DNA from: RH-AL1 sp965198495 | GTDB lineage: Bacteria > Pseudomonadota > Alphaproteobacteria > Rhizobiales > Beijerinckiaceae | Direction of reading: 5' to 3' | Assembly: GCA_965198495.1 (NCBI GenBank) | Contig: CBDAPL010000001.1 | Coordinates: 1,178,001-1,242,000 of the forward strand | DNA length: 64,000 nucleotides | Part shown: piece after piece, positions 16,490 through 25,866 of the stretch | Numbering within the stretch: the stretch's first letter is position 1 | How the letters are laid out: each line of letters begins with the position of its first letter | The notes under the pieces: model-generated | Databases searched by the model: none | The model's input: the letters and a program-made list of their open reading frames with translations, nothing else | Told to the model about the DNA's origin: nothing | Translations under genes and position numbers: made by a program

Positions 16490-17701
16490 TCATGGACGAG
16501 GACGGGCAAGCGATGATCCAGCAGCTTGTTGAGACAAGGAAGACAAGGGGACTTCTAGCTCGTAGGTGAACCCGCTGGCCGGGTAGGCTGCTTGCACCGA
16601 CCCGCGCAACTGCTGCCCCAAAGACCCGATCATGCGCGTGCCGAAACTTCGACGCGTCGGGGCCTCGACCGTGGGCCCGCCTCTCTCGACCCAGGTCAAG
16701 CGAAGCCGCTGCTGGTCGGTATCGATCGTCCAAACGATGTCGACGCGGCCAGTTGGGACGGACAGAGCGCCGAACTTCGTGGTGTTCGTGCAAAGCTCGT
16801 TGAAGGTCATCGCCAGTGCGATGACCGCGCCGGAGGTGATGCCGATGTCCGGCCCCGCGATCGAGAACTTCGCGGCTCCTGCACCATCATAGGGTTCGAT
16901 TGCGGCCCGCACCGTATCGCGAAGACTGGCATTCGCCCAACTCGCCTGCATCAGCAGGTCGTGCGCGCGGCCGAGGGCAACAAGGCGGCCATCGATGGCT
17001 TTCTGGCCATGTTCCAGAGTTGGAGCGGTCCGCAAACTCTGCGAGACGATCGCGCTCACCGTCGCGAGCGTGTTCTTGATGCGATGGTGCATCTCCTCGA
17101 GAATGAGCTTTTGAAGCTTATCCGCCGCCTCACGTTCCTTGGCATCGATGCCGGCCTGAGCGAGGAGGGTCTCGGCATCCAAGCTCGCTTGCTCGAGAAG
17201 GTGGCGAAGGCTGTCGTTTTCTGCCGAGAGAACCTCCTGCTCTGCAAAAAGGCCTTCCACGATCTTGTCGTTCGGCTCCTCCCGAAGCGCGATAGAAGGC
17301 TCTGACATGATCGCGAGCGTCCCGGCACCGATCATGGCCTGCAGCACAGCGATCATTTTCGCGTCGGCGACCGGCTTGCCGAAGAAGCGGCTGTTCGCGG
17401 GTTTGTCCTCATCGGCTACGTTCATCTGACCCGAGACCAGGATGATCTTGATGGAAGGCCACCGCGCGTGAACCGCATGGGCGAGCTTCAGCCCGTCCAT
17501 GCTGCCTGGCATCTGAATATCGGAGAGCATCAAGGAGATGTCCGAACGCGTTTCAAGCACCTGCAACGCCTCATCGGCATCGACGGCCTCGACGGCCGTG
17601 AAGCCGGCGTCTTCGACGACCCCGACTGCGCGCATCCGCAGGACGATCTCGTCTTCGACGATCAGAACATTAGCTTTGGAGACTTCTTTATATGACGACA
17701 T
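16490..17701 (-). CDS. Response regulator receiver-HWE/HisKA_2 histidine kinase fusion
   Basis: 403-residue soluble signalling protein. Residues 10-125 are a CheY-like receiver (VLIVEDE acidic pocket, phosphoacceptor Asp in LMLSDIQMPG, Lys in FFGKPV). A coiled linker (about 140-195) leads into a HisKA_2/HWE kinase: phosphoacceptor His in EEMHHRIKNTLATVSAIVSQ, N-box FNELCTNTTKFGALS and the WxE signature in LTWVERGG. No sensor or membrane segment, so it should receive a phosphoryl group or signal from another kinase. Such hybrids occur in alphaproteobacterial general stress and light-response networks, but no PhyR/sigma-EcfG genes are nearby. The gene stands alone. Confidence 0.88.
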   Translation of the reverse strand: MSSYKEVSKANVLIVEDEIVLRMRAVGVVEDAGFTAVEAVDADEALQVLETRSDISLMLSDIQMPGSMDGLKLAHAVHARWPSIKIILVSGQMNVADEDKPANSRFFGKPVADAKMIAVLQAMIGAGTLAIMSEPSIALREEPNDKIVEGLFAEQEVLSAENDSLRHLLEQASLDAETLLAQAGIDAKEREAADKLQKLILEEMHHRIKNTLATVSAIVSQSLRTAPTLEHGQKAIDGRLVALGRAHDLLMQASWANASLRDTVRAAIEPYDGAGAAKFSIAGPDIGITSGAVIALAMTFNELCTNTTKFGALSVPTGRVDIVWTIDTDQQRLRLTWVERGGPTVEAPTRRSFGTRMIGSLGQQLRGSVQAAYPASGFTYELEVPLSSLSQQAAGSSLARPRP

Positions 17702-17966
17702 GAACGCTTGAACCTCTTTTGCCGAATGGCACGATCGTCGCGTTCTGTGATCGTCTTCAGAGGACGTCTTAAGTTAAAAGCTGTCGCGTGTCATTCGATG
17801 CTTCGTAAATCTCGACTGTAGGTCTTTGCTCTACATCCTGAACAGGTCCATTCAGCACATAGGCCACGAAGCAATTGGTGGTCGTCGCGCGAGACGCGGA
17901 AGTTTATTCCGCTCGTGGAAAGCCCTACGGAGTAGCTATAATCCGAACGCTGACAGCGGCCTGGTC

Positions 17967-18440
17967 TCATTCTGATCGACGATAGTCGCCTATCCATGTG
18001 CCCCCGAACTCAAAAGTAAAATTCTGAAGGCTATATGTTGCTGTATAGTCAATGTTGATAATATTGCCGCTGTGGTAACCGTTGACCGGGTTTGCGGTAT
18101 CAAGTCATTAGTAGAATAGGAGAGTGAATTTAAATCCATTGGCTAAATAGCTGATTCTAGGTCGGGCTCGATCGATGCGTAGTTCCTATAAATTTTCGCA
18201 ACGCCAGGGCTATATTTGATACTGGGAGGATTAGCCGTAAGCCCGAAGCTTACAAAGAAGTCGTTCTTGAGGTTCCAGGATAAATTTAGGGCGAGATCAC
18301 AGTTTCACCAATCCGGCTGATGTAAAAGTCCCCGCTGGTGTACCAAAGCTCGCCACCTGTGCCGATCGATCTATGAAGGCGCCATAAGTTGCGCCTAAAA
18401 TCGCAGGCATGGCCGGCACATGAAGAAAGAAGGCGTCGAA
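17967..18440 (-). pseudogene. Wrecked outer-membrane channel gene of the MetA-pathway phenol degradation (SphA-like) family
   Basis: Reading the minus strand across several frames gives pieces in the right order for this beta-barrel family: FGTPAGTFTSAGL, then LSWNLKNDFFVSFGLTANPP and NYASIEPDLESA, then DTANPVNGYHSGNIINIDYT and TYSLQNFTFEFGG. At least three frameshifts or stops separate them. Members are outer-membrane channels usually found with aromatic or hydrocarbon catabolic genes. The remnant follows the livGF gene on the same strand, as the last gene of a transport operon might. The family match is by eye. Confidence 0.55.
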
Positions 18441-18557
18441 TGTTGAAGCAGACGCGCGGACCCCGATGTTTTGTCCCTGATCATTGCTGTCCGGCCCTGT
18501 TCGAAACGCTCCCGCATGCCGTCTCCGCATCCCAGCGACTGGAACAGTCGCATCCGA

Positions 18558-20141
18558 TTAATCCACCCCGAGATAGAGCCGGCGCAGATAAGGATCCGAA
18601 CGAACCTCCTCGGCGGTTCCTGACAAGGCGAAAGCGCCCCGTTCCAGAACATGGACATGATCAGAAAGCGTCAGCGCCCGGTCCACGTCCTGTTCGATCA
18701 CCAGCATGGTAAGGCCAGCGGCCCGTAGCTCGTGCAGCGCGGCGTAGAGCCTGTCCATCATCACGGGCGCGAGGCCAAGGCTGATCTCATCGAAGATGAC
18801 GAGACGCGGACGCGCCATGAGCGCCCGCGCGATCGCCAGCATCTGCTGCTGGCCGCCCGACATGGCCGTGCCCGGGAGGGCTCGACGCTCCCGCAGATCA
18901 GGAAACAAATCGTAAACCTGGTCGAGACGACGCTGGCGGTCAGTCTTCGAGAGGCCGCGTGCCGCAATTGCGAGGTTTTCCTCGACGCTGAGCGGCACGA
19001 AGATTCGACGACCTTCCATGCAGTGCGCGATGCCCTTGGCCGAGCGAACATGCGGAGGGGATGCCGTCAGATCCTCGCCATCGAATAGGATGCGTCCCGA
19101 GGTCGGACGAATGTCCCCGGCGATTGTGTTCGCGAGCGTCGTCTTGCCGGCCCCGTTCGGGCCCAGAATCGTCACCGCTTCGCCGGCACGCACGATCAAG
19201 TCGATACTGCGGAGCACCTTGGCCAAGCCGTAGCCTGCCGAAACGCTCTCGAGCCGTAGCAAGGCGGAGGCCACGCTTCTGGACGGCTTAGCGACCTGGA
19301 TCAGGGTATCGAAGCGGTGGCCGGTGGCATTGAGAGTTGGCGGACACTCCGTGCGTGTACTGACGTTGCCCCCTCCCCCTCCAGTGCCGAGGTACACCGC
19401 CGCAACCTCGGCACTGGCAAGAACCTCTTTGGTCGGACCTTCGGCGATGGTCTTGCCGAAATTGATCACAATGAGGCGGTCGCAACATTCCTTCACGACG
19501 CGTATCACGTGCTCGATAATGACGATGGCTTGGTCCGGGCCGGTGACGGATCGGATGAGCGCAATGAGTTCGGTGACCTCGGAATTGACGAGCCCGGCCC
19601 CTACCTCGTCGAGAAGCAGGAGCCTCGGCTTCAAGGCCAGAGCGCGGGCGACCTCGAGACGCTTGCGCCGCAGGAGAGGTAGGGCGCGCGCGTTGAGACG
19701 GGCGCAATCGAATAAGCCGCAGCGTCGCAGGATGTCGTCGCGCTCGTCGCGAGCTTCCGCGGCCGATCGGAATGGTTCAAGACTGAATTGAGCTACTTTT
19801 AAGTTCTCCTCGACGCTCATGTCGAGGAAAGGGCGCGGGATCTGGTAGGTGCGCCCGATGCCCGCGCGCGCACGTTCGCAAGCCGGAGCCGTCGTGATAT
19901 CGCGGCCGAGGAAGTGGATCGTACCGCTTGTCGGCTTCAGCGCGCCGCCAAGCAAGCTCACCAGCGTGGACTTTCCGGCACCGTTCGGGCCGATGATACC
20001 ACAGACGTCGCCGGCGGCGAGCGTCAGGTCGACGTTGTTGGTCGCGACGAGTCCGCCATATCGCTTCACCAGCCCGCGAGCCTGGAGTAGCGGCACGCTG
20101 ATCGGAACGAAGGCGGGCTGGTGGTCCGACCGTGCAATCAT
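18558..20141 (-). CDS. Fused LivG-LivF ATP-binding protein of a branched-chain-type ABC importer
   Basis: Two ATPase domains in one 527-residue chain; normally separate LivG and LivF subunits. N-half: Walker A GPNGAGKST, a LivG-type insertion (GIGRTYQIPRPFLDMSVEEN), signature region LPLLRRKRLEVARAL in place of LSYGQ, and Walker B LLLLDEVGAGL. C-half: Walker A GPNGAGKTT, MEGRRIFVPLSVEENL typical of LivF, signature MSGGQQQMLAIARAL and LVIFDEISLGLAP. The join is near residues 250-290. I chose the ATG at 20141, eight bases after the livM stop; the frame could start at 20180. It energises uptake with the LivH, LivM and binding-protein genes of the operon. Confidence 0.9.
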   Translation of the reverse strand: MIARSDHQPAFVPISVPLLQARGLVKRYGGLVATNNVDLTLAAGDVCGIIGPNGAGKSTLVSLLGGALKPTSGTIHFLGRDITTAPACERARAGIGRTYQIPRPFLDMSVEENLKVAQFSLEPFRSAAEARDERDDILRRCGLFDCARLNARALPLLRRKRLEVARALALKPRLLLLDEVGAGLVNSEVTELIALIRSVTGPDQAIVIIEHVIRVVKECCDRLIVINFGKTIAEGPTKEVLASAEVAAVYLGTGGGGGNVSTRTECPPTLNATGHRFDTLIQVAKPSRSVASALLRLESVSAGYGLAKVLRSIDLIVRAGEAVTILGPNGAGKTTLANTIAGDIRPTSGRILFDGEDLTASPPHVRSAKGIAHCMEGRRIFVPLSVEENLAIAARGLSKTDRQRRLDQVYDLFPDLRERRALPGTAMSGGQQQMLAIARALMARPRLVIFDEISLGLAPVMMDRLYAALHELRAAGLTMLVIEQDVDRALTLSDHVHVLERGAFALSGTAEEVRSDPYLRRLYLGVD

Positions 20142-20149
20142 GCTCGATG

Positions 20150-21124
20150 TCACGTCGCACCCACTTGGGCCGTCTTCCATCGACCTGCGATCTCCATCGC
20201 CAGACCGCAGAGGCCTTTGGGCGCGAACCGGATCACCAGAATGAGGATCACGCCGGTGATCGCGATATGAAGCTCCGGATAGTTCGCCAGCAGCTCGCCA
20301 AGTGCCACCACGAAGACAGCCCCGACGATCGGCCCGAGCCGCAAACCCGCACCGCCGATGATCACGATCGCCAGGATATCGACGGACCAGTTCAGGCCGA
20401 ACATGCCGTAAGGCTCGACGGCGGCAAGCTTATAGGCCTGCAATGCTCCTGCCGTGCCCATTATGAAGCTGGCGACGACGAAGACGGCAAGCTTGGTTCT
20501 GAATGGCCTAACGCCGAACTGCGCAGCCGCGTCCTCATCTTCACGAATGGCGCGCAGGATGACGGACCAGCGTGTGCCGACAGCGAGGGATACGATGCTC
20601 GATGACACAAGCACGAGCCCGAAAGCGTATAAGTACAGGACCCTTGCTGGCGCGGGATCCACATCGAGAAAAATCCCGGAGGCTCCCCCGAAGAAGGGAA
20701 CGTTGACCATGAACATCCGCAGCGCCTCGCCAAGCGCCAGCGTTCCGACGGTGAAGTAGAGGCCCCGCATCCGGAAGACGGCAACCGAGACGACCAGGGC
20801 CAGTATGGCGGCACCGGCTCCGGAGAAGGCGAGAGCCGGAGCCAGCGGCATGCCGACCTTGTTCATGAGTGCCATCAGCACGTAACCGCCGGTGCCGATG
20901 AAGGCTGAAGAGCCGAGCGAGACAAGGCCGGCGTAGCCAGCCAATAAATTCCACGCTTCCGCCAAGGCGATGTAGATTAAAAGTCTGAAGCCGATCTGTA
21001 GACCATATTCGCTGAGCAACGGCATCGCCGCAACGCAGGCAAGCGCGGCAAGCCCCACGAAGATGGCGGCGGACGGGAAGCGGGGGCGACCCCAGAAAAC
21101 AGGGGCGAAGGTCGACGTTTTCAT
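20150..21124 (-). CDS. LivM-type ABC permease
   Basis: Branched-chain amino acid-type permease, 324 residues and about nine hydrophobic segments. LivM landmarks: EAWNLLAGYAGLVSLGSSAF near residue 58, YFTVGTLALGEA near 128, AIREDEDAAAQFGV near 190 and a GGAGLRLGPIVGA motif near 260. It forms the membrane pore with the LivH-type partner. Its ATG overlaps the livH stop by four bases. In alphaproteobacteria such systems often carry aromatic acids, amides or urea instead of amino acids; neighbouring aromatic genes make an aromatic substrate attractive. Confidence 0.9.
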   Translation of the reverse strand: MKTSTFAPVFWGRPRFPSAAIFVGLAALACVAAMPLLSEYGLQIGFRLLIYIALAEAWNLLAGYAGLVSLGSSAFIGTGGYVLMALMNKVGMPLAPALAFSGAGAAILALVVSVAVFRMRGLYFTVGTLALGEALRMFMVNVPFFGGASGIFLDVDPAPARVLYLYAFGLVLVSSSIVSLAVGTRWSVILRAIREDEDAAAQFGVRPFRTKLAVFVVASFIMGTAGALQAYKLAAVEPYGMFGLNWSVDILAIVIIGGAGLRLGPIVGAVFVVALGELLANYPELHIAITGVILILVIRFAPKGLCGLAMEIAGRWKTAQVGAT

Positions 21125-21993
21125 GCGCGTCCCTTGATGAGACCGGTCGGGCGGAGGGCCAGCACGAGGAGAAAGACGACCAGGCCCACGAGATCGCGAT
21201 AGCCATCGCCGAGCGTGATACCGCCAATGCTTTGCAGGAGACCGAGTACTACGCCTCCGATCAAGGTTCCCAAGATGTTGCCAAGGCCTCCTAGGACCAC
21301 GATTGCGAAATCGGTGAGGAGGTAGGAGGCGCCGCTGACCGGCGTGAATGAGAAGGCGATACCGATGAGCGTACCGCCGACGCCCGCGCAGGCTGCACCC
21401 AACGCGAACGTGGCAGCATGGACCCTGCGGACGTCGACGCCGACGGCACTAGCCGCATTGGCGTCCGCCGCGCTGGCTCGCAGATCACGACCGAACGGCG
21501 TCCGCGAAACCAGGACATGAACGAGGCCGATCAAGATCACGGAGATAACGAAACCTATGACGTAGATCTGTGCGACCGTGATCGGCCCGAGCGAGACTGG
21601 CGCGTTAGCGTAGTTCCGCTCGATTGATCGAGTATCCGCGCTAAAACCTGACACGAACAGGTTTTGGAGAATGATGGACACGGCGAAGGTCGTGAGCATG
21701 GGAGCCTCGGGACCCTGTCCAGCGAGAGGCGCGAGTATGAAGCGCTGGATAGGATAGGTGACCGTGGCGACGAAGACGCCGATTACGACCAGACCAACTA
21801 ACGGGTCCAAGCCCGAGTATGCCAGAAGGAAGAACGCGGTGTAGGCGCCGCCGATAAGGAACTCACCGTGCGCTAGGTTGACCAAGCGCATAACGCCCAG
21901 GACAATCGAAAGCCCGAGAGCTGTCAGCGCGAGTATTCCACCCAGAAAGAAGCCAGATGTCAGGCTGCTGGCGACCACCTGGATGCTTGGCAT
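21121..21993 (-). CDS. LivH-type ABC permease
   Basis: 290-residue permease with about eight membrane helices. LivH motifs: LGVMRLVNLAHGEFLIGGAY near residue 32, LASAADANAASAVGVDVRRV near 185 and the C-terminal VVLGGLGNILGTLIGGVVLG. It pairs with the downstream LivM-type permease (ATGA overlap). The binding-protein gene is about 60 bases upstream on the same strand, so the operon order is SBP-H-M-GF. Confidence 0.9.
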   Translation of the reverse strand: MPSIQVVASSLTSGFFLGGILALTALGLSIVLGVMRLVNLAHGEFLIGGAYTAFFLLAYSGLDPLVGLVVIGVFVATVTYPIQRFILAPLAGQGPEAPMLTTFAVSIILQNLFVSGFSADTRSIERNYANAPVSLGPITVAQIYVIGFVISVILIGLVHVLVSRTPFGRDLRASAADANAASAVGVDVRRVHAATFALGAACAGVGGTLIGIAFSFTPVSGASYLLTDFAIVVLGGLGNILGTLIGGVVLGLLQSIGGITLGDGYRDLVGLVVFLLVLALRPTGLIKGRA

Positions 21994-22052
21994 TAGCGAA
22001 TGTCCATGAATTCTTCAGGCGAACGGGATACAAGTGAACGGCACGAAGATTC

Positions 22053-23261
22053 CTATCGCGGCATGGGAAACAGGACCTTCCCCGTGGCCTGCTTGTCCGG
22101 CCAGACCACGACCGTCTTTCCGCCTTGCCATTGCAACGACGCCATTGGCAGCTCCGCCGTGTGAGTCGCGTCGAATTTGATTGGCCCTACGACATAGGTC
22201 TTGTCCGTCTTGCCGATGGCGGCATTTATCGCGGCCGGATCCGTTTTGCCCGCCGCTTTGACCGCATCCAAAAGCACCTGCGCGGCAGCATAGCTGTCAG
22301 CGATATGCTGGGAGCTGCTTCGTCCAGTCTCGTCCTCGAACGCCTTGGCGAGGTTCGCCGCGCCCGGGAAGGGGAAACTTGGATCCCAATAGCCGCCGAC
22401 AATGACGCCATCGGCCAGCTTGCCGAGCGCGGTAGCGAATTGAACCGGCTCAGCACCCTTCTCGATATCAAGCAGCTTCGGCGTATATCCCGCAGAAGCC
22501 ATCTGCTTGCGGATGGACACTGCCTGCGGGGTGATCGCATCGACGAGGACAATATCGGCCCCACTAGACTTGGCTTCGCTCACGATCGATGTGAATTGCG
22601 TGTTATCGATTGGAAAGGACGAGTTTTGAACGACCTCCAATCCAGCCTGTTTAGCGAGGGTTGGCCAAGCGGACCCGCCGACGACCACGCCGTCAGGTCC
22701 GTTGTCATGGAGGATCGCGATCTTCTTGTTTGTCTGAAGTCCGAGATCCTTGATGAGTGAGAAAGGGGCAGCCGCCAGGCGGGGCTCGTCGAAAAAGATG
22801 TCCCAAACGTACGCCCACTTCCGCACCGAGCGGAATGCCTCGATCGGATCGCTCCCGGTCACCATCGGCAACTTATGACGCTCCGCTACCAAGGCACCCG
22901 CATTGACGAGTGCCGGCGTACAAGAACCGAGGAGCGCAACGGCTTTGTCACGCGAGATAAGCGTGTCGATATTGTTAGCCGAGGTATTTGGATCTGTTCG
23001 ATCGTCGCGAATGACCAGGCGGACCATCATCTTCTTGCCGTCGATTGCGATCCCGCCGGCCTTATTGACTTCGGCGACGGCTCGCTTGTAGCCCCATTGC
23101 TGGAAGCTCCCGAAACCGGCAAGAGGACCACTGAGCGGCAACGAAGCGCCTATAACAATATCGTTGTCGGCTCGTGCGTCACAGGGCATTACGCCAGTCA
23201 CGGCGGCAAGCACCAGAAGAGTCGAGAGGAAACAACGACGAGATGCTATAGTGCGTGGCAT
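22053..23261 (-). CDS. Periplasmic substrate-binding protein of a branched-chain-type ABC importer
   Basis: 402-residue binding protein with a signal peptide (hydrophobic core LSTLLVLAAVTGVMP, cleavage near DARADNDI). The mature start IVIGASLPLSGPLAGFG is the classic Peripla_BP_6/LivJ-like opening; LLGSCTPALVNAGALVAERH and IEAFRSVRKWAYVWDIFFDE follow. It captures the transported solute outside the inner membrane. The aromatic residues around the cleft (WAYVWDIFF) are compatible with an aromatic ligand but do not prove it. First gene of the transport operon. Confidence 0.88.
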   Translation of the reverse strand: MPRTIASRRCFLSTLLVLAAVTGVMPCDARADNDIVIGASLPLSGPLAGFGSFQQWGYKRAVAEVNKAGGIAIDGKKMMVRLVIRDDRTDPNTSANNIDTLISRDKAVALLGSCTPALVNAGALVAERHKLPMVTGSDPIEAFRSVRKWAYVWDIFFDEPRLAAAPFSLIKDLGLQTNKKIAILHDNGPDGVVVGGSAWPTLAKQAGLEVVQNSSFPIDNTQFTSIVSEAKSSGADIVLVDAITPQAVSIRKQMASAGYTPKLLDIEKGAEPVQFATALGKLADGVIVGGYWDPSFPFPGAANLAKAFEDETGRSSSQHIADSYAAAQVLLDAVKAAGKTDPAAINAAIGKTDKTYVVGPIKFDATHTAELPMASLQWQGGKTVVVWPDKQATGKVLFPMPR

Positions 23262-24321
23262 AGAGATAATCCCGGTACGGCTGATTTTAGTATCTTCGGA
23301 GTGGCGATATCGACCTTGTTAGGCGTCCGAGTTTGATGCCCGCTCACCTGATGAAGCTTTGGCTTACATCTTGCGCCAACAGCGTTGCATTAGTCTCAGC
23401 TAACTACCTTACTTCCGCGTCGGCGAGATGATGCAAACGGCCGGCGAACTAAACTATAAGTAGTCCGTCGAAGTCGCGCTTCCTATTTTCGGATCGGATA
23501 GTATAATGTCGTGTATTCCGACTTTGCTGAGCTGAAGCCGTCGATAGTGTTGCGAACTTGATGTATACTCGGCCTATGTAGGCGGAAGCTCGCTGAGAGC
23601 CGTCCTTATTTCAACCTCCCATCCTGTGACCAGCGGTCCTCGTTTTTTTCTGGGAGTACTTTCAGTCTCATCGTTTGTCAAGGAACTGAGAGGGGTGTCA
23701 AAAGTCGTAAGTGCTTTTGGACGCGGTTTCATCTATCGGTCGTGAGCTAAGCTCCCGATTTCGGCGCTATGCGGAAAAGCACGTGTGATGTGGTGCATTC
23801 TCGTAGAGTAGGCGTTTGTGAGACCCGTTATTTATGAAGGTTGTCGAAGGAACTTCAAAGGTGGCAACGTCGGGTCGAGCCTTCCTAACAGGGAAGCACA
23901 TCCAAAGAACTCAAATGAAGATGAACTAAGCGGTTCCAAGAATTCTACGGTATAGTCAACCGTGCCGTTATGATCGATGCCGGGAGCTCTGACGCACTTC
24001 TGATGCAGCTCTTCCGCTTGAGGCATGTCGATGCCCTTAGGAAATATCTCGTGATGCGCATTACCGGTCGCATTGCTACAGATTATCGTTGTTCCGAACT
24101 CAGAAAGATTTCACCAGGAGTGAGTCGAGCAAGGTAAGTGCATTCGACCACGTTCGCATGGCCGCATTGAAGTGCGTGAGAGCCCATTCTGCTGCTGATT
24201 GAAACCTGGCGATGAACCACCAAAAGGGGAGCCGATCAATCGGCCTCAACGTCGGCATGCAGCACGCCAGCAACGCTGGCCTATCAAGCAGCATCTTAGA
24301 CACGGATCAATCTTGGAGAGG
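23262..24321. other. About 1 kb without a recognisable gene
   Basis: The stretch is more AT-rich than its surroundings and holds the promoter of the ABC transporter operon on its left. A minus-strand 64-residue frame at 23832-24026 contains GIDHNGTVDYTVEF, faintly like the N-terminus of a cupin, but it is too short and divergent to annotate. No tRNA or clear repeat was seen. Confidence 0.4.
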
Positions 24322-24984
24322 TCAGAAGGTCGAGTCCAGCGTTTCGCGGCGATAGAGTACGGGGAGGATCTCGGCAAGGTAGCCCATCTCCTCCGTCGAG
24401 TGCTGGTGCAGCCTCCGGGCGAGTTCCGTACTGAGCTTCGCCTGGCGCAATGCGCGCTTCTGCTCCTCGCCGATGACGTGCGCCGGGTCGCGTGGCTCGA
24501 TCTCGCCGAGCCAGAAGCGACTACGCATCTCGCAGCCGATCTCGGTGTCGCGCACGTAATGACACACGCGGCCGAAATAAGCCGGAGCGTTCTGCTCGCC
24601 GATGCGGGCGCATATCGCCACCGCTCCGGAAGCTTCGTAATGTGCGGCGTCGAAGATCTCGGTCGGCTCGTGGAAGCTGATGCGCAAGCTGAACACCGGA
24701 CCGCCGGGCCCGACTAGGTACTCCTCGACAAGGTGGTGACCGCCCACGTACTTGCCGTCTACGCGGTTCTCCCAAGCGCTGGCGAGGTGGTCGGTTGGGT
24801 GCCACCATTTGTATTGATCTATGCCGCCCAGCCAAGTGAACCACCAATCGACCATCTTGGCCCGGCAACCGGGCATGCGAGTCAGCGCCGCGACGACCTT
24901 TTTTCCGTCGGCAAGATCCTGGTAGCCCGACTCGAAGGGCAGGTAGCCCGGGTCTAGTAGGGCGTTAGCATTTTCGAAATCCAT
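24322..24984 (-). CDS. DAPG/phloretin-hydrolase family protein (C-C hydrolase)
   Basis: About 220 residues, related to 2,4-diacetylphloroglucinol hydrolase PhlG and phloretin hydrolase, zinc enzymes that cut the C-C bond between an acyl group and a phloroglucinol ring. Family hallmarks are the MVDWWFTWL helix near residue 44, YKWWHPTDH (His near 59, zinc-ligand type) and GGHHLVEEYLVG (His and Glu near 85-90), with SRFWLGE further on. It is shorter than PhlG (about 290 residues). The ATG at 24984 follows a GGGAG ribosome site; an upstream frame extension has none. It lies beside a TetR gene and an aromatic catabolic operon, so it probably feeds that pathway. Confidence 0.75.
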   Translation of the reverse strand: MDFENANALLDPGYLPFESGYQDLADGKKVVAALTRMPGCRAKMVDWWFTWLGGIDQYKWWHPTDHLASAWENRVDGKYVGGHHLVEEYLVGPGGPVFSLRISFHEPTEIFDAAHYEASGAVAICARIGEQNAPAYFGRVCHYVRDTEIGCEMRSRFWLGEIEPRDPAHVIGEEQKRALRQAKLSTELARRLHQHSTEEMGYLAEILPVLYRRETLDSTF

Positions 24985-25866
24985 GGCGGTGCTCCCTTCG
25001 ACCCAATTTTTCCGCGCGCTCATCGGTCATGTTCGTCGCATAGAGAAAATGCTGCAATCGACGTCATTAAGACTGGGCATGGTCCGCGCCGCTTCGAACT
25101 GAGCGAGCAAGCAACCCGTCGGGACACGCTTCGCAATCTACAGCCGTTGTGACACGCAACGGACGTGCGCTAGATCTTGCCGACGGACAGCGCTTGATGG
25201 TGGGTGTGCCGCAGGCGCGGATGGGCTGCGACATGCTGTGTATCGAGCAGGCGGCGGATCGCGGATCCAACGACGCGACAAATCGGGAGCGAGACATATC
25301 GGATCTCCACCATCAGCATCTCCTCAGCCGCCGTTGGCGCGGCTCGCATGTTGCGTTTACGACAAGGCCTCTGGCGATGGTGAGAGGATCCTCACCAATG
25401 AGAGGATTGTCAACATGCTCGGTGTCACCGGCGTGCCAGTCTTCGGGGATTTGATCGTGTTTTTGTGTGAGAGCGGATCGATCTTTGTCCGACGCCACTA
25501 AGGTGGCATATCGACCATGCATGGCGTCAGAGAGCTAGCCGTGTACGGTTCGCAGCGGAACGCAAACGGGTCCTTGCCAATAAGTATACTTGATCCACCA
25601 TCACATCTAACGGGATCTTACCGCGGGTCCCGTGCCTAACATACTTGCGTAGTGGTCTCCCTTGACGTCCCAGCCAAGCACTGACGCTAAATTCTCGATA
25701 CCACCAGTGGCCGCGACCCTCGACCGGTCGATCGCATCACCCGGCAAGGGCCGCTGTGGCGTTCGCCTCACGATGAGTGCGATCGGAGAGGGTGTTGGGG
25801 CAGCGAAGCGCTGCTCCGGTATTCTTCAGACCGCCAAACTCCTGCAACTCGCAACTTGGGAGGAGT
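24985..25866. other. Intergenic region of about 880 bases
   Basis: No frame has a recognisable product. It separates the minus-strand DAPG-hydrolase-like gene from the end of the TetR gene and must include the promoter of the former. Base composition is mixed, suggesting degraded coding sequence whose identity cannot be recovered by eye. Confidence 0.35.

Noticed and set aside
19650..19720. Loss of the LSGGQ signature in the LivG half of the fused ATPase (LPLLRRKRLE)
   Set aside because: It first looked like a dead ATPase, but the LPLL-RKRLE form together with a DEV-type Walker B recurs, as far as I recall, in a subfamily of alphaproteobacterial importers, so it is probably normal.
23832..24026. 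Minus-strand 64-residue frame with GIDHNGTVDYTVEF, like a cupin start
   Set aside because: Only about 20 residues show any resemblance, the beta-barrel core is missing, and the surroundings are non-coding in character.
25149..25501. Plus-strand frames in the 25-kb gap (e.g. GERILTNERIVNMLGVTG)
   Set aside because: A short stretch looks protein-like, but no family or start signal supports it and the frames are interrupted.
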